Shown: positions 5,611 to 5,668 of the stretch, piece by piece
Numbering within the stretch: position 1 is the stretch's first letter
Layout of the letters: every line of letters starts with the position of its first letter
Source of the DNA: an uncultured Prevotella sp.
Lineage (GTDB): Bacteria > Bacteroidota > Bacteroidia > Bacteroidales > Bacteroidaceae
Assembly: GCA_900770845.1 (NCBI GenBank)
Contig: CAAGLS010000012.1
Span: forward strand, 1-5,668
Direction: 5' to 3'
Length of the DNA: 5,668 nucleotides
The notes under the pieces: generated by a model
The model's input: only the letters and a program-made list of their open reading frames with translations
What the model was told of the DNA's origin: nothing
The model's database searches: none
Translations under genes and position numbers: made by a program

Positions 5611-5668
5611 ATGTCAGGATACCTTTTTTCAGACAATAGGAAGATCACCGCGAAACGCTTCAAGGAGA
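5611..5668 (+). CDS. panB: Start of probable 3-methyl-2-oxobutanoate hydroxymethyltransferase (PanB), truncated by the window edge
   Basis: Only 19 codons are visible: MSGYLFSDNRKITAKRFKE, with the next base an A. Bacteroidales PanB proteins begin with a similar pattern, M(S/A)GY..D.RK(V/I)T..R..EMK, leading into the GEKI-MLTAYDY region, so the match is good but short. PanB is cytoplasmic and carries out the first committed step of pantothenate synthesis. It transfers a hydroxymethyl group from 5,10-methylenetetrahydrofolate to 2-oxoisovalerate to make ketopantoate. The ATG is supported by the promoter immediately upstream and the absence of a better start. All catalytic residues lie beyond the edge, so the assignment rests on the N-terminus alone. 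Confidence 0.6.
   Translation, partial: MSGYLFSDNRKITAKRFKE

Noticed and set aside
5355..5663. 102-codon open frame on the minus strand covering the repeat array
   Set aside because: It runs through a 22-bp tandem array whose period breaks the reading frame, overlaps the forward promoter and the panB-like start on the opposite strand, and its Q/T/N/S-rich C-terminal end only reflects the repeats.

Overview
The window looks like chromosomal DNA from a Bacteroidales bacterium, most likely Prevotella or a close relative. Three observations support this. The promoters fit the Bacteroidetes form (TTG near -33, TAnnTTTG near -7). The starts have no Shine-Dalgarno sequence. The large gene encodes a secreted FN3/choice-of-anchor-J protein ending in a Prevotella-style C-terminal motif (YSVTG...LNGLPKGVYIV). 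The coding DNA is clearly GC-richer than the AT-rich intergenic DNA. Genus is an inference, since there is no rRNA or other marker.

Layout. Bases 1-308 are an AT-rich intergenic region holding a possible leftward promoter for a gene beyond the left edge and a probable -7 box for the large gene. Bases 309-4751 (+) encode a 1480-residue exported multidomain surface or secreted protein. Its order is signal peptide, propeller-like N-terminal region, two copies of an FN3-FN3-J module, a CARDB-like Ig domain, an FN3 domain apparently interrupted by a third J domain, and a short C-terminal sorting-like tail. Bases 4752-4868 lie between convergent genes and carry a strong GC-rich hairpin (4771-4813) that probably terminates transcription from both sides, plus a second, weaker hairpin. 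Bases 4869-5252 (-) encode a 127-residue DUF805 membrane protein with a well-formed promoter at 5305-5335. Bases 5253-5610 separate it from a divergent gene and contain a 20-bp perfect palindrome leading into four 22-bp tandem repeats. Bases 5560-5589 are a good forward promoter. A gene starts at 5611 and runs off the right edge; its first 19 residues resemble Bacteroidales PanB (ketopantoate hydroxymethyltransferase).

The three genes do not form a shared pathway or operon. The large gene and the DUF805 gene converge, and the DUF805 and panB-like genes diverge, each with its own promoter. I see no phage, transposon, CRISPR, toxin-antitoxin or defence genes, and no convincing sign of a new multi-gene system. 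The most interesting items are the modular duplication and domain-in-domain insertion in the large protein, and the palindrome/22-bp repeat array in the divergent intergenic region.
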